The notes under the pieces were generated by a model, which was not told where the DNA came from, searched no databases, and was given only the letters and a program-made list of their open reading frames with translations. From contig JAFKEN010000011.1 in the NCBI GenBank assembly GCA_017308515.1, forward strand, positions 1-64,000: a DNA stretch of 64,000 nt. Reading direction: 5' to 3'. Positions 40,474-48,910 of the stretch are shown piece after piece. Position numbers and translations under genes: made by a program. Source of the DNA: Actinomycetales bacterium (GTDB lineage: Bacteria > Actinomycetota > Actinomycetes > Actinomycetales > Microbacteriaceae). Position 1 is the stretch's first letter. Every line of letters begins with the position of its first letter.

Positions 40474-40839
40474 TCACGACGGGTGCGACTGGTCCATCCA
40501 CCACTCGGTGAACGAGGCCGCGCGGCCGTCGTCGGCGAGGCGCACCACCCAGAGATTGCTGTAGGTCGTGCCGTTCGTGTAGCGGGTCACGCCCTGGATG
40601 AACGCGAGGTCGCCATCGACGGCGAGCACGTCGCCCTCGAACCGCCAGCTGCCCGGCTCGTCGCGGCGACCGAGCCAGGACTCCACGAGGGCGTCGTGGC
40701 CGACGACCGGCTCGGTCCACGGCTCGAAGCGCATCTCGCCCTCGGGTGCGAAGACCGCCCGGACGTCGTCGGGCTCGTTCGAAGCCCAGGCCCGCAGGTA
40801 GGCGTCGAGCCAGGCGCGCGCCTGCTCGCGCGTGGTCAC
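40474..40839 (-). CDS. SnoaL/NTF2-like protein
   Basis: 121 aa from GTG 40839. Cone-shaped NTF2-like fold: REQARAWLDAYLRAWASNEP, VRAVFAPEGEMRFEPW, then VVGHDALVESWLGRR and FTEWWMDQ. Family members are small hydrolases, isomerases or ligand-binding proteins; which applies here cannot be told. It follows a 57-aa CxxC protein gene by 14 bp. Confidence 0.8.
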   Translation of the reverse strand: MTTREQARAWLDAYLRAWASNEPDDVRAVFAPEGEMRFEPWTEPVVGHDALVESWLGRRDEPGSWRFEGDVLAVDGDLAFIQGVTRYTNGTTYSNLWVVRLADDGRAASFTEWWMDQSHPS

Positions 40840-40853
40840 CGCGACGCCCGCGC

Positions 40854-41027
40854 TCAGCTCGCGGCAGCGAGCTCGGCCGGCTCGGCGTCGATGCGGACGG
40901 CGACGCACACGTGCGCCTCCTCCCACGCCATCGCGAAGAAGGCGTTCGACTCGATCGGGCCGGTCTCGCCGCACTCGAGGCAGCGGGGCTCGTACACGGT
41001 GTGCTCGAGGATCTCGATGTCGGCCAT
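40854..41027 (-). CDS. Small CxxC protein
   Basis: 57 aa from ATG 41027, with a G-rich stretch upstream. Contains CLECGETGP and a third Cys in AHVCVAV; the CxxC pair may bind zinc. An upstream in-frame ATG at 41057 lacks a ribosome-binding site. Function unknown; cotranscribed with the SnoaL-like gene. Confidence 0.65.
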   Translation of the reverse strand: MADIEILEHTVYEPRCLECGETGPIESNAFFAMAWEEAHVCVAVRIDAEPAELAAAS

Positions 41028-41117
41028 GCCCCCCATGGTGCGCCCGGCCCCCGACATCGCTGCCGTGCCACGCCGCGCATCCCACCGGCTAGACTCTTCC
41101 GGGCCCGTCGGCCGCCG

Positions 41118-41192
41118 CGGGGCGTAGCTCAGCTTGGCTAGAGCACCCGCTTTGGGAGCGGGAGGTCGCAGGTTCGAATCCTGTCGCCCCGA
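41118..41192 (+). tRNA. tRNA-Pro (anticodon TGG)
   Basis: Acceptor CGGGGCG/CGCCCCG, anticodon stem CCCGC/GCGGG with loop TTTGGGA, T arm GGTTCGAATCC. CCA is not encoded. TAGACT -10 box at 41090-41095. Confidence 0.96.
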
Positions 41193-41301
41193 CCCGTTCC
41201 CTCAGGCCGTGGCCCCACCGACTCGCGATCGCGAAGGATCGCGCGACATCCACCGATCACGGTCCCGACATCACGGTCCAGAAACCAGGAGCAGACCCCG
41301 C

Positions 41302-42687
41302 ATGGTCACCCAGACCCTCGAGCGCCTCAGCCCCACCCGCGTGAAGCTGAACATCACGGTCACGCCGGACGAGCTGAAGCCCAGCATCGACCACGCCTAC
41401 AAGCACATCGCCGAGCAGGTGAGCATCCCCGGGTTCCGCAAGGGCAAGGTGCCGCCGCCGATCATCGACCAGCGCGTCGGCCGCGCCGAGGTGCTCAACC
41501 ACGCCGTGAGCGAGGGTCTCGACCGCTACTACCGCGAGGCCGCCGAGAACGAGAAGGTCAAGCCGCTCGGTCGCCCGAGCGCCGACATCACCCAGTGGCC
41601 GAGCGAGAAGGACTTCTCCGGTGACCTGCTCGTCACCGTCGAGGTGGATGTGCGCCCCGAGTTCGCGCTGCCGAAGTACGACGGCCTCACCGTCGAGGTC
41701 GACGCGACCGACGTCTCGGCGGATGACGTGGAGAACGAGCTCGACAACCTCCGCACCCGCTTCGGCACCCTCGTCACCGTCGACCGCCCCGCCGCGAAGG
41801 GCGACTTCGTCACCCTCGACCTCGTCGCCACGATCGGCGACCGCGAGGTCGACACCGCCGCGGGCGTCAGTTACGAGCTCGGCTCGGGCGAGCTGATCGA
41901 CGGCATCGACGAGGCCGTCGAGACCCTCACCGCGGGCGAGTCGACCACCTTCGAGTCGGAGCTGGTCGGCGGCGACAACGCCGGCGAGAAGGCGCAGATC
42001 TCGGTCACCGTGCAGAGCGTCAAGGAGCGCGAGCTGCCGGAGGCCGACGACGAGTTCGCGCAGATCGCGAGCCAGTTCGACACCATCGGCGAGCTGCGCA
42101 GCGACATCCGCGAGCAGCTCGCCAAGAGCAAGGAGATGGGCCAGGGCGCCGCCGCGCGCGACAAGCTCGTCGAGGTGCTGCTCGAGAAGGTCGACATCCC
42201 TGTTCCCGAGGGCCTCATCGAGGACGAGGTGCACCGCCACCTCGAGAACGAGAACCGTCTCGACGACGACGCCCACCGCAAGGAGGTCGCCGAGTCGAGC
42301 GAGAAGTCGTTCCGCACCCAGCTGCTGCTCGACGCGATCGTCGAGGCCGAGGAGGTCAAGGTCAGCCAGGACGAGCTGACCCGCTACCTCGTGCAGGCGG
42401 CCGCCCAGTACCAGATGGAGCCGGGCGAGTTCATCAAGGTGCTCAGCGAGAACGGCCAGCTGCCGGCGATGGTCGGCGAGGTCGCGCGCGGCAAGGCGCT
42501 CGCCGTCGCGCTCGGCAAGGTGAAGGTCGTCGACAGCAAGAAGAAGCCGGTCGACGTCTCCGCCTTCACCGCCGCGGTGCTCGGCGACGGCGAGGAGGGC
42601 GGCGAGGATCTGCTCGCGGCGTCCGCGGCCGGTGCGGCCGGCGAAGAGCACGACCACGATCACGACCATGAGGGGCACGCGCACTGA
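41302..42687 (+). CDS. tig: Trigger factor
   Basis: 461 aa. N-terminal ribosome-binding domain with the GFRKGKVP signature (about residues 45-52), a central FKBP-type PPIase domain ([30 protein letters not shown]), and a C-terminal helical chaperone domain. The tail is a run of alternating His/Asp/Glu ([12 protein letters not shown]), likely metal-binding. First chaperone to meet nascent chains. Stands directly downstream of tRNA-Pro and before the clpP1-clpP2-clpX region, the usual actinobacterial order. Ends at a strong terminator. Confidence 0.97.
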   Translation: MVTQTLERLSPTRVKLNITVTPDELKPSIDHAYKHIAEQVSIPGFRKGKVPPPIIDQRVGRAEVLNHAVSEGLDRYYREAAENEKVKPLGRPSADITQWPSEKDFSGDLLVTVEVDVRPEFALPKYDGLTVEVDATDVSADDVENELDNLRTRFGTLVTVDRPAAKGDFVTLDLVATIGDREVDTAAGVSYELGSGELIDGIDEAVETLTAGESTTFESELVGGDNAGEKAQISVTVQSVKERELPEADDEFAQIASQFDTIGELRSDIREQLAKSKEMGQGAAARDKLVEVLLEKVDIPVPEGLIEDEVHRHLENENRLDDDAHRKEVAESSEKSFRTQLLLDAIVEAEEVKVSQDELTRYLVQAAAQYQMEPGEFIKVLSENGQLPAMVGEVARGKALAVALGKVKVVDSKKKPVDVSAFTAAVLGDGEEGGEDLLAASAAGAAGEEHDHDHDHEGHAH

Positions 42688-42717
42688 CGCGCAACTGTTC
42701 GTCGGTCTGAGACCGCA

Positions 42718-42749
42718 CGAAGGCCCGGCCGGGTTTGGCCGGGCCTTCG
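42718..42749 (+). terminator. Intrinsic terminator after tig
   Basis: Perfect 13-bp stem (CGAAGGCCCGGCC at 42718-42730 with GGCCGGGCCTTCG at 42737-42749), 6-nt loop, then a T-rich stretch. Confidence 0.9.
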
Positions 42750-42821
42750 GCGTTTCTGGCGCGTGCGTGCGCGTCCGGTGCGGCCGCGCGGTTCGCACGG
42801 GACCTCCGACCCTGTCGAAAT

Positions 42822-42837
42822 ATACCCCCAGGGGTAT
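42822..42837. promoter_or_regulatory. CsoR/CstR-type operator before the DUF2202 gene
   Basis: ATACCCC-CA-GGGGTAT: the same 7-bp arms and 2-nt spacing as the site at 16144-16159. It too overlaps a -10-like TATTTT (42835-42840), 26 nt before the start at 42867. Confidence 0.75.
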
Positions 42838-42866
42838 TTTCGAGGGAAGGAAAGGACGTGATCCCC

Positions 42867-43562
42867 ATGGTCACCACCGTCAGCACCACCCCGTCCCCGG
42901 CTCCCGACGCCCCCGTCGGTGGGCCTCCGCGCCGCTCGCGCGGACCGATCCTCGTCGCGATCATCGCGATCGGTCTGGTCGCCGTGCTCATCGCGGTGGG
43001 GGCCACCGTGCTGGCGATCGATTCGGGCGCCGGAGGGAACGGGACCGAGGGCGGGACGACCACGTCGACCACCGCCGACGACACCACCGCCGACACGAGC
43101 GGCACGATCGACGACGAGGCGGCGGCGTCCGACAACGTCGCGGCGACGACCGAGTCCCGCCTCCGCTATCTGATCGAGGAGGAGAAGCTGGCACACGACG
43201 TCTACGTCACGCTCGGCGACCTCTGGGGCACGCGGATCTTCGACAACATCGCGCGCAGCGAGACGCAGCACCAGAACGAGGTCGCGACCGTCATGACGGC
43301 GCTCGGCGTCGCGGATCCCCGCATCGACCAGGTGGGAGTGTTCGCCGACCCCTCGCTCCAGGCGCTCTACGACCGGCTGGTCGCGCAGGGAAGCACCTCG
43401 CTCCAGGACGCCTACGAGGTGGGCGTCGCGATCGAGGAGCTCGACATCGCCGACCTCAACGCCGACCTCGCCGTGGAGGACGACCCCGCCGTGATCGCCG
43501 TCATGCAGAACCTGCTGAACGGGTCGACGAATCACCTCGCGGCCTTCCAGCGGCAGCTGTAG
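42867..43562 (+). CDS. Membrane-anchored DUF2202 ferritin-like protein
   Basis: 231 aa from ATG 42867 (GTG 42858 also possible; a GGAAGGAAAGGA stretch precedes both). A cytoplasmic Pro-rich N-terminus, one membrane segment (about residues 28-52), a Thr/Ser/Gly-rich linker and a ferritin-like four-helix DUF2202 domain (RYLIEEEKLAHDVYVTLGDL, then SETQHQNEVATVMTALG) with Glu/His positions suited to a di-metal site. Extracellular or membrane-facing redox or metal role is likely but unproved. The CsoR/CstR-type operator upstream links it to a thiol- or copper-sensing regulator. Confidence 0.85.
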   Translation: MVTTVSTTPSPAPDAPVGGPPRRSRGPILVAIIAIGLVAVLIAVGATVLAIDSGAGGNGTEGGTTTSTTADDTTADTSGTIDDEAAASDNVAATTESRLRYLIEEEKLAHDVYVTLGDLWGTRIFDNIARSETQHQNEVATVMTALGVADPRIDQVGVFADPSLQALYDRLVAQGSTSLQDAYEVGVAIEELDIADLNADLAVEDDPAVIAVMQNLLNGSTNHLAAFQRQL

Positions 43563-43635
43563 GGGGTCGTGCGGCACTCGAAAGCGCTGATCAGGTGCGG
43601 TTTCGAATGTCGGGGGTGGGTGATCCACTGGGGGT

Positions 43636-44805
43636 ATGGAAGCCCCCGAGCAGGTCGCCGTCGAGGGGCTCATCGACGCCCTCGTGGCGACCGATCGGGC
43701 GATCGCCGAGCTGACCGCCGTGCGGGCGGCGACGCTCGACCTGCTGCGCCGAACCGCGCGCGACGAGATGGCGCTGCGCTCGCTGCGGGCCGAGATCGGC
43801 TGCGCCACCCGCGCCCCCGAGCGCTCGGTCGATCGCGAGCTCGACGAGGCCTTCGCGCTCGCCGAGCGGCTGCCCGCGACCCGCGAGGCGCTCGCCGAGG
43901 GGCGCATCACGGTGCGGCACGCGCGCGTGCTCGTGCGGGAGGCGATCGGCCTCGCCGACGCGCTGCGGCCGGAGTGGGAGCGGCGGGCGCTGCGCGAGAC
44001 CCACCGCTCCACGGGCGACTTCGCGCGCACCGTGCGGCGGCTGCGCGACCGGCTCGCGCCCGAGTCCGCGATCGAGCGGCACCGCGCGGCGCGTGAGCGG
44101 GCCGACGTGGTGCTCGAGTCCGACCGCGACGGCATGGCGTGCCTCGTCGCGACGCTGCCCGCGCCCGAGGCGGTCGCCGTGCACGCCCGCGTCGACGACG
44201 CCGCCCGCGACCGGGTGCGCGCCGAGCCGGGGCTGCCGATCGGGGTGGCGCGCGCCGAGGTGTTCGCCGACCTGCTGCTGGACCGCCGGCCCGCCGGGTC
44301 GCGGCTCGGCCAGGTGCGCGCGACGGTCGTCGTGACGGTTCCGGCGCTCACCCTGCTGGGCCGCGGCGACGAGCCCGCCGAGCTGGTCGGGCACGGCCCG
44401 ATCGACCCGGCGACCGCCGCGGAGCTCGCGGCCGACGCCCCCGAACTGCGACGGCTGCTCACCGACCCGCACAGCGGCGCGCCGCTCGCGCTCGGCCGCG
44501 AGCGCTACCGGCCCTCCTCCGACCTGCGGCTCTGGCTGCGCCTGCGCGACGCGCGCTGCCGCTTCGCCGGCTGCGGCCGGCGCGCCGAGGCCTCCGATGT
44601 GGATCACGTGCGCGACTGGGCGCGGGGCGGCACCACCGACGCCGCCAACCTGCTGACCCTGTGCCGGGGCCATCACCGGCTCAAGCACACCTCCAGCTGG
44701 TCGGCCTCGCCGCCGAGCCGTGGCGGGCGCGTCGTGGAGTGGGTGTCGCCGCTCGGGCGCCGCTACCGCTCGGTGTCGTCGGGCTCCGACCCGGATCCGC
44801 CCTGA
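43636..44805 (+). CDS. DUF222-HNH endonuclease-like protein
   Basis: 389 aa. N-terminal DUF222 region (helical, ~residues 15-290) and a C-terminal HNH nuclease: DARCRFAGCGRRAEASDVDH, then NLLTLCRGHHRLKH, with the Cys/His ligands and HH motif intact. Members are repeated many times in actinobacterial genomes (13E12-like), often mobile; substrate unknown. ATG 43636. Its 3' end overlaps the convergent TPR gene by 43 nt. Confidence 0.9.
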   Translation: MEAPEQVAVEGLIDALVATDRAIAELTAVRAATLDLLRRTARDEMALRSLRAEIGCATRAPERSVDRELDEAFALAERLPATREALAEGRITVRHARVLVREAIGLADALRPEWERRALRETHRSTGDFARTVRRLRDRLAPESAIERHRAARERADVVLESDRDGMACLVATLPAPEAVAVHARVDDAARDRVRAEPGLPIGVARAEVFADLLLDRRPAGSRLGQVRATVVVTVPALTLLGRGDEPAELVGHGPIDPATAAELAADAPELRRLLTDPHSGAPLALGRERYRPSSDLRLWLRLRDARCRFAGCGRRAEASDVDHVRDWARGGTTDAANLLTLCRGHHRLKHTSSWSASPPSRGGRVVEWVSPLGRRYRSVSSGSDPDPP

Positions 44806-45422
44806 GGCACCGTCTCGAGGGTCGCGTCGACATCGCCCTCCGCCTCCGCCTCGTCGCCGACGAGCGCCTCCGCGTAGCCGCGCAGCGAGCGCTGGTAGCT
44901 CGGCAGGTGCGGGGCGAGCGCGAGCAGGGTCGCGCGCAGGGCCTCCGCCTCCCGGCCGAGGTCGTGCAGGGTCAACGCGCGGAAGGCCTCGAGCGCGTCG
45001 CCGTAGCCGTCGATCTCGGTGTCGCGCGCGGTTGCGGCGGCGCCGCCGGATCCGATCGGCCGGGTCGCCTCGAGCCGCTCGACGGCGACGCGGTCGGCCT
45101 CCGCGTCGAGCAGCGTGAGCGACTCCTCGGCGCGCCCGAGATTGCGCAGGGTGCTGCCGTACTGGATCACGAGCTGCGTGCGCTCGACCCCGCTCAGCCC
45201 GCCCTCCGCATCGTCGCGCTCGAGGGCGCGCGCGTAGAACTCCGCCGCGCCGGACTCGTCGCCCGTCGAGTCCCGCGCACCGCCGCGCTGCCAGAGCGCC
45301 CGGGGATCGTCGTCGGGCAGTTCGGCGGCGAGCGTGTCGATCCGGGCCACGAGCTCCGCGGGGTCGAGCTCATCGGCCCGCTCCCACACCGCGTCGATGC
45401 GGCGCATCCAGTCCTGGTGCAT
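44763..45422 (-). CDS. Tetratricopeptide repeat protein
   Basis: 219 aa, ATG 45422. Helical repeats typical of TPR group 5 proteins (LWQRGGARDSTGDESGAAEF, YGSTLRNLGRAEESLTLLDA, LHDLGREAEALRATLLALAP). Predicted cytoplasmic protein-protein interaction scaffold. No known partner. The last residues overlap the HNH gene on the other strand. Confidence 0.85.
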   Translation of the reverse strand: MHQDWMRRIDAVWERADELDPAELVARIDTLAAELPDDDPRALWQRGGARDSTGDESGAAEFYARALERDDAEGGLSGVERTQLVIQYGSTLRNLGRAEESLTLLDAEADRVAVERLEATRPIGSGGAAATARDTEIDGYGDALEAFRALTLHDLGREAEALRATLLALAPHLPSYQRSLRGYAEALVGDEAEAEGDVDATLETVPQGGSGSEPDDTER

Positions 45423-45533
45423 CCCACCAGTCTGCCCCGTGCCGCTGAATGCGCTCGGAGGGCTTGCGCTCACGGTCGCGGCTGTGGGATGGCGCGGCGC
45501 GATCCCGCACGCCCGCCCGGCGTCCACCGTGGC

Positions 45534-45583
45534 GACCGAGCAGCCCGCACGACACGACCGAGCAGCCCGCACGACACGACCGA
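45534..45583. repeat. 22-bp tandem repeat upstream of clpP1
   Basis: GACCGAGCAGCCCGCACGAC plus AC is repeated exactly twice (45534-45555, 45556-45577), with the start of a third copy. The 45423-45702 gap otherwise shows only a TAGATT -10-like box. I looked for a ClgR-type palindrome here and found none. Confidence 0.8.
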
Positions 45584-45702
45584 TCTGCCGCCAGCGAACA
45601 CGGCCGAGGCGGGTGTCGGCCCGTCGGTAGATTCGATCGCGACATCGAGTTGGCGCCGTCGACACGACCGGGCGCACTTCGAACGACAAGGAGTCCCACC
45701 CC

Positions 45703-46290
45703 ATGGCCGACACGCCATTCCCGCCGAGCGTCTTCGACCGTCTCCTCAAGGACCGCATCATCTGGCTCGGCTCCGAGGTGCGCGACGACAACTCCAACGA
45801 GATCTCCGCGAAGCTGCTGCTGCTCGCCGCCGAGGACCCGGACAAGGACATCTACCTCTACATCAACTCGCCCGGCGGCTCGATCACGGCCGGCATGGCG
45901 ATCTACGACACGATGCAGTTCATCCCGAACGACGTCGTCACGGTCGGCATCGGCATGGCCGCATCCATGGGGCAGCTGCTGCTGACCGCTGGCACCAAGG
46001 GCAAGCGCTACATCACCCCGAACGCGCGCGTGCTGCTGCACCAGCCGCACGGCGGATTCGGCGGCACCTCGAGCGACATCCAGACCCAGGCGGCGCTCAT
46101 CCTCGACATGAAGAAGCGCCTCGCCGAGATCACCGCCGCGCAGACCGGCAAGAGCGTCGAGCAGATCAACGCCGACGGCGACCGCGACCGCTGGTTCAAC
46201 GCCGAGGAGGCGCTCGAGTACGGATTCGTGGATCACATCCGCGCCTCCGCCAGCGACGTCGTCGGCGGCGCCGGCACCGGTAGCAAGTAA
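45703..46290 (+). CDS. clpP1: ATP-dependent Clp protease proteolytic subunit 1
   Basis: 195 aa. Serine peptidase of the ClpP family with Ser88 in GIGMAASMG, His113 in VLLHQPHGG, and the following Asp region. Forms the barrel that degrades proteins fed by ClpX or ClpC; in actinobacteria ClpP1 and ClpP2 assemble together. AAGGAG ribosome-binding site before ATG 45703. Followed after ~100 bp of tandem repeats by clpP2. Confidence 0.96.
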   Translation: MADTPFPPSVFDRLLKDRIIWLGSEVRDDNSNEISAKLLLLAAEDPDKDIYLYINSPGGSITAGMAIYDTMQFIPNDVVTVGIGMAASMGQLLLTAGTKGKRYITPNARVLLHQPHGGFGGTSSDIQTQAALILDMKKRLAEITAAQTGKSVEQINADGDRDRWFNAEEALEYGFVDHIRASASDVVGGAGTGSK

Positions 46291-46300
46291 CCCGCTCCGA

Positions 46301-46370
46301 GAGCACCGAGCCTCAGGAACGCACCGAGCCTCAGGAACACAGAGCCTCAGGAACACAGAGCTTCAGGAAC
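46301..46370. repeat. Four tandem CTCAGGAAC repeats between clpP1 and clpP2
   Basis: Four units of 16-20 bp, each ending in GAGC(C/T)TCAGGAAC: 46301-46320, 46321-46338, 46339-46354, 46355-46370. They occupy almost the whole gap, right before the AGAGAGAG ribosome-binding site of clpP2. Confidence 0.9.
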
Positions 46371-46391
46371 TAGAGAGAGAACCCAGCACTC

Positions 46392-47081
46392 ATGGAGACC
46401 CCGAACTTCACCTCCGGCGGCGACGCCCTCGCGACCCTGCCGGGCGGCGGCGCCACCCGGATGCCGGGCTCGCGCTACATCCTGCCCAGCTTCGAGGAGC
46501 GCACGGCCTACGGCTTCAAGCGCCAGGACCCGTACGCGAAGCTCTTCGAGGACCGCATCATCTTCCTCGGCGTGCAGGTCGACGACGCCTCGGCCGACGA
46601 CATCATGGCCCAGCTGCTCGTGCTGGAGAGCCAGGATCCGGACCGCGACATCGTCATGTACATCAACAGCCCCGGCGGCTCGTTCACGGCCATGACCGCG
46701 ATCTACGACACGATGCAGTACATCCGCCCGCAGATCCAGACGGTGTGCCTCGGCCAGGCGGCCTCGGCCGCAGCCGTGATCCTCGCGGCCGGCACGCCCG
46801 GCAAGCGCCTGGCGCTGCCCAACTCGCGGGTGCTGATCCACCAGCCGGCGTTCGGCGAGGCCGGGCGCGGGCAGGCGAGCGACATCGAGATCCAGGCGGC
46901 CGAGGTGCTGCGGCTGCGCACCTGGCTCGAGGAGACCCTCGCGAACCACTCGAACAAGGATCAGCAGCAGGTGCACGACGACATCGAGCGCGACAAGATC
47001 CTGGATGCCGCGGGCGCCCTCGAGTACGGCCTGATCGACCAGGTGCTGTCGAGCCGCAAGACGACGCCGGCGCTCAAGTAG
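46392..47081 (+). CDS. clpP2: ATP-dependent Clp protease proteolytic subunit 2
   Basis: 229 aa. Ser125 in CLGQAASAAAVI, His150 in RVLIHQPAFG; catalytic residues of a complete ClpP. A ~35-residue N-terminal extension (propeptide-like) distinguishes it from ClpP1, as in other actinobacteria. ATG 46392 follows a purine-rich run. Cotranscribed with clpP1, and ended by a stem-loop terminator. Confidence 0.96.
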   Translation: METPNFTSGGDALATLPGGGATRMPGSRYILPSFEERTAYGFKRQDPYAKLFEDRIIFLGVQVDDASADDIMAQLLVLESQDPDRDIVMYINSPGGSFTAMTAIYDTMQYIRPQIQTVCLGQAASAAAVILAAGTPGKRLALPNSRVLIHQPAFGEAGRGQASDIEIQAAEVLRLRTWLEETLANHSNKDQQQVHDDIERDKILDAAGALEYGLIDQVLSSRKTTPALK

Positions 47082-47111
47082 GCGCGGCGGGCGGCGCGCC
47101 CGAGATACGGT

Positions 47112-47149
47112 GGAGGCCGGGTCATCCTCTCGGGGATGGCCCGGCCTCC
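47112..47149 (+). terminator. Terminator after clpP2
   Basis: Long stem GGAGGCCGGG...CCCGGCCTCC extended by CATCC/GGATG with a single U-G pair; loop TCTCGG. About 30 nt after the clpP2 stop. Confidence 0.85.
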
Positions 47150-47230
47150 GTGCCGTGTCGCGTCACTTCCGACGCGAGGCCGCTCCCGACGCGACGCCGC
47201 TGCCGGTGCGAGGGCGCTCCGGGCGTCGGG

Positions 47231-47914
47231 TCACTCCGGTCGGCGGCGCGCCGCGACCAAGACCGCCGCGGTGACCCCGGCCGCGATGAGCACCGCGAGC
47301 ACGGCGACGACGATCCAGACGACGTCGTCACCCGCGCCGCCGCCCGTCGCCGCGTCGCCCCCGCCGGGCGGGACCGCGTCGGTCGCGCCCGGCGTCGGAT
47401 TCGCGTCCTCGACCCCGCAGGCGGGCGCGGCGGCCGCACCGGTCGCGCTCGCCGCGCCCGCCGCGGGCGCGTAGCCGAACGGGATCTCGCCGCTCACCGT
47501 GTGGCCGTCGGCGGAGACCACCTGGTAGCGCAGCGTGTAGTCGCCCGCCCCGCCGAGCGTCACGGGCGAGGCGGTGCGCAGGCTCGCGCCGTCGACCTCG
47601 AGGCAGCCGTCGCCGTAGAAGGCGCCCGCCGCGTCGACGACCTGCAGCGCGAAGCCGTTGCCCTGCCCGGTGACGTCGAGCAGCGTCTCGTTCATCGTCA
47701 CCGACATCGGTTGTGCGGCGGTGACGGTGGATCCCGCGGCCGGGTCGGAGGAGACCAGCACGCTGTGCGCGGCGGCACCGGCGGTCGCGGGGAGGCCGGC
47801 CGCCGCGGGGAGGTCGTGCAGCGCGGAGGCGCCGAGCGCGGCCGGAGCCGCGATCGACGCCCCGGCCAGGGCGAGGGCCAGCGCCCCCGCCCCGGCCAGG
47901 ACGCCGCGGATCAC
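47231..47914 (-). CDS. copC: CopC-domain copper protein
   Basis: 227 aa. Signal sequence, then a CopC beta-barrel starting HSVLVSSDPAAGSTV (N-terminal His expected to bind Cu(II)), with YQVVSADGHTVSGEIPFGY carrying the DGH motif. A Gly/Ala linker leads to one C-terminal membrane segment (VVWIVVAVLAVLIAAGV) and a basic tail. Extracytoplasmic copper carrier or sensor. ATG 47914 overlaps the ycnI stop by 4 nt, so the two are coupled. Confidence 0.88.
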   Translation of the reverse strand: MIRGVLAGAGALALALAGASIAAPAALGASALHDLPAAAGLPATAGAAAHSVLVSSDPAAGSTVTAAQPMSVTMNETLLDVTGQGNGFALQVVDAAGAFYGDGCLEVDGASLRTASPVTLGGAGDYTLRYQVVSADGHTVSGEIPFGYAPAAGAASATGAAAAPACGVEDANPTPGATDAVPPGGGDAATGGGAGDDVVWIVVAVLAVLIAAGVTAAVLVAARRRPE

Positions 47915-48753
47915 GCGGCCGGCCCCGAGCTTCCGGAGCCGCCCGTGCCCGAGCCGCCGGACGCCGAGCCGCCCGACGCCGCGCCGCTCGCGGCCGGCCG
48001 CGGCCGCCGGCCCACGATCGCGACGACGAGGGCCGCCGCTCCGAGCACCAGGCCGCCGATGCCGAACACCCGCGCGAGAGCGTCGGGGCCCGAGGAGGAG
48101 CCGGAGGCGGTCACGGTCGCGTCGCCGTGATCCGTGTCGCCGTCGGTCATGCCGTCGCCCGAATCGCCCGCGCCGGCCTCGTCGGTCGTCCCCGCGTCGT
48201 GGTGGTGGTCGACGGGGGCGTCGTTCACGTAGAGCACCGGCGCCGGGTGGTCGGCGCCGTCGGCGGTGTCGGCCCAGTCGACGACGGAGCCGTCGCTGTA
48301 GCTCTGGCTCACCGGCAGCACGATCGAGCCGGTGTCGGGCACCGGTCCGACCGAGAGCTGGAACAGGCCCAGCTCGTCGGGGCCGATGCCGTCGCCCGTC
48401 GCGGTGAAGGTCACCGAGGTGGCCGCGCCGGATCCGTCGCGCCCGATCTCGGAGCTCCAGCCCGGCTGCGCGACGGTCCGCACGCTCGCGAAGGGCGCGT
48501 CGGTCAGGGTGACGGTGATCGCGGTGGTCGAGGCGGACTCCGACTCGGTGGGCACCTTGAAGGTCAGCAGCGGGTAGCTGCCAGGCTCGGCGGTGTTGCC
48601 GTCGAGCGTGACGTGCGCGTTCGCCGCGAGGGGCGCGGTGAGCACGAGGGCGAGTGCCGCGCCGAGCGCGAGCGCGGCGGCGGCGGGCCGGGGCACGCCG
48701 CGAAGGCCGGGCACGCCGCGGGGGCGTGCGGGACGGGGAGATGCAGTGGTCAT
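47911..48753 (-). CDS. YcnI-family (DUF1775) copper protein
   Basis: 280 aa. A signal peptide ending in AANAH leaves a mature N-terminal His (HVTLDGNTAEPGSYPLLTF), the mononuclear copper-binding start of YcnI proteins. A DUF1775 domain follows, then a His-rich linker (DHHHDAG), acidic linker and a C-terminal membrane segment. Likely a membrane-anchored copper chaperone working with CopC, encoded directly after it. ATG 48753. Family confident; copper role follows from the family. Confidence 0.88.
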   Translation of the reverse strand: MTTASPRPARPRGVPGLRGVPRPAAAALALGAALALVLTAPLAANAHVTLDGNTAEPGSYPLLTFKVPTESESASTTAITVTLTDAPFASVRTVAQPGWSSEIGRDGSGAATSVTFTATGDGIGPDELGLFQLSVGPVPDTGSIVLPVSQSYSDGSVVDWADTADGADHPAPVLYVNDAPVDHHHDAGTTDEAGAGDSGDGMTDGDTDHGDATVTASGSSSGPDALARVFGIGGLVLGAAALVVAIVGRRPRPAASGAASGGSASGGSGTGGSGSSGPAA

Positions 48754-48910
48754 GTCAGTCCGTTCGAGTCGAGCACGTCGAGGCCCGTGAGGCAGGCTCC
48801 CGCGGAGATTCCCGCGAGAGTGGCGGGGCGTCGTCGTGCGCCAGGTGGGGGAGAGCGCCGAGGGGCGCCGCCCGGCGCGTCGCTCGAGACGAACGGTCGG
48901 GTCGGCGCGG

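Noticed and set aside
45423-45702. ClgR-binding palindrome before clpP1
   Set aside because: No site with CGC and GCG arms at the expected spacing could be found; only tandem repeats are present.
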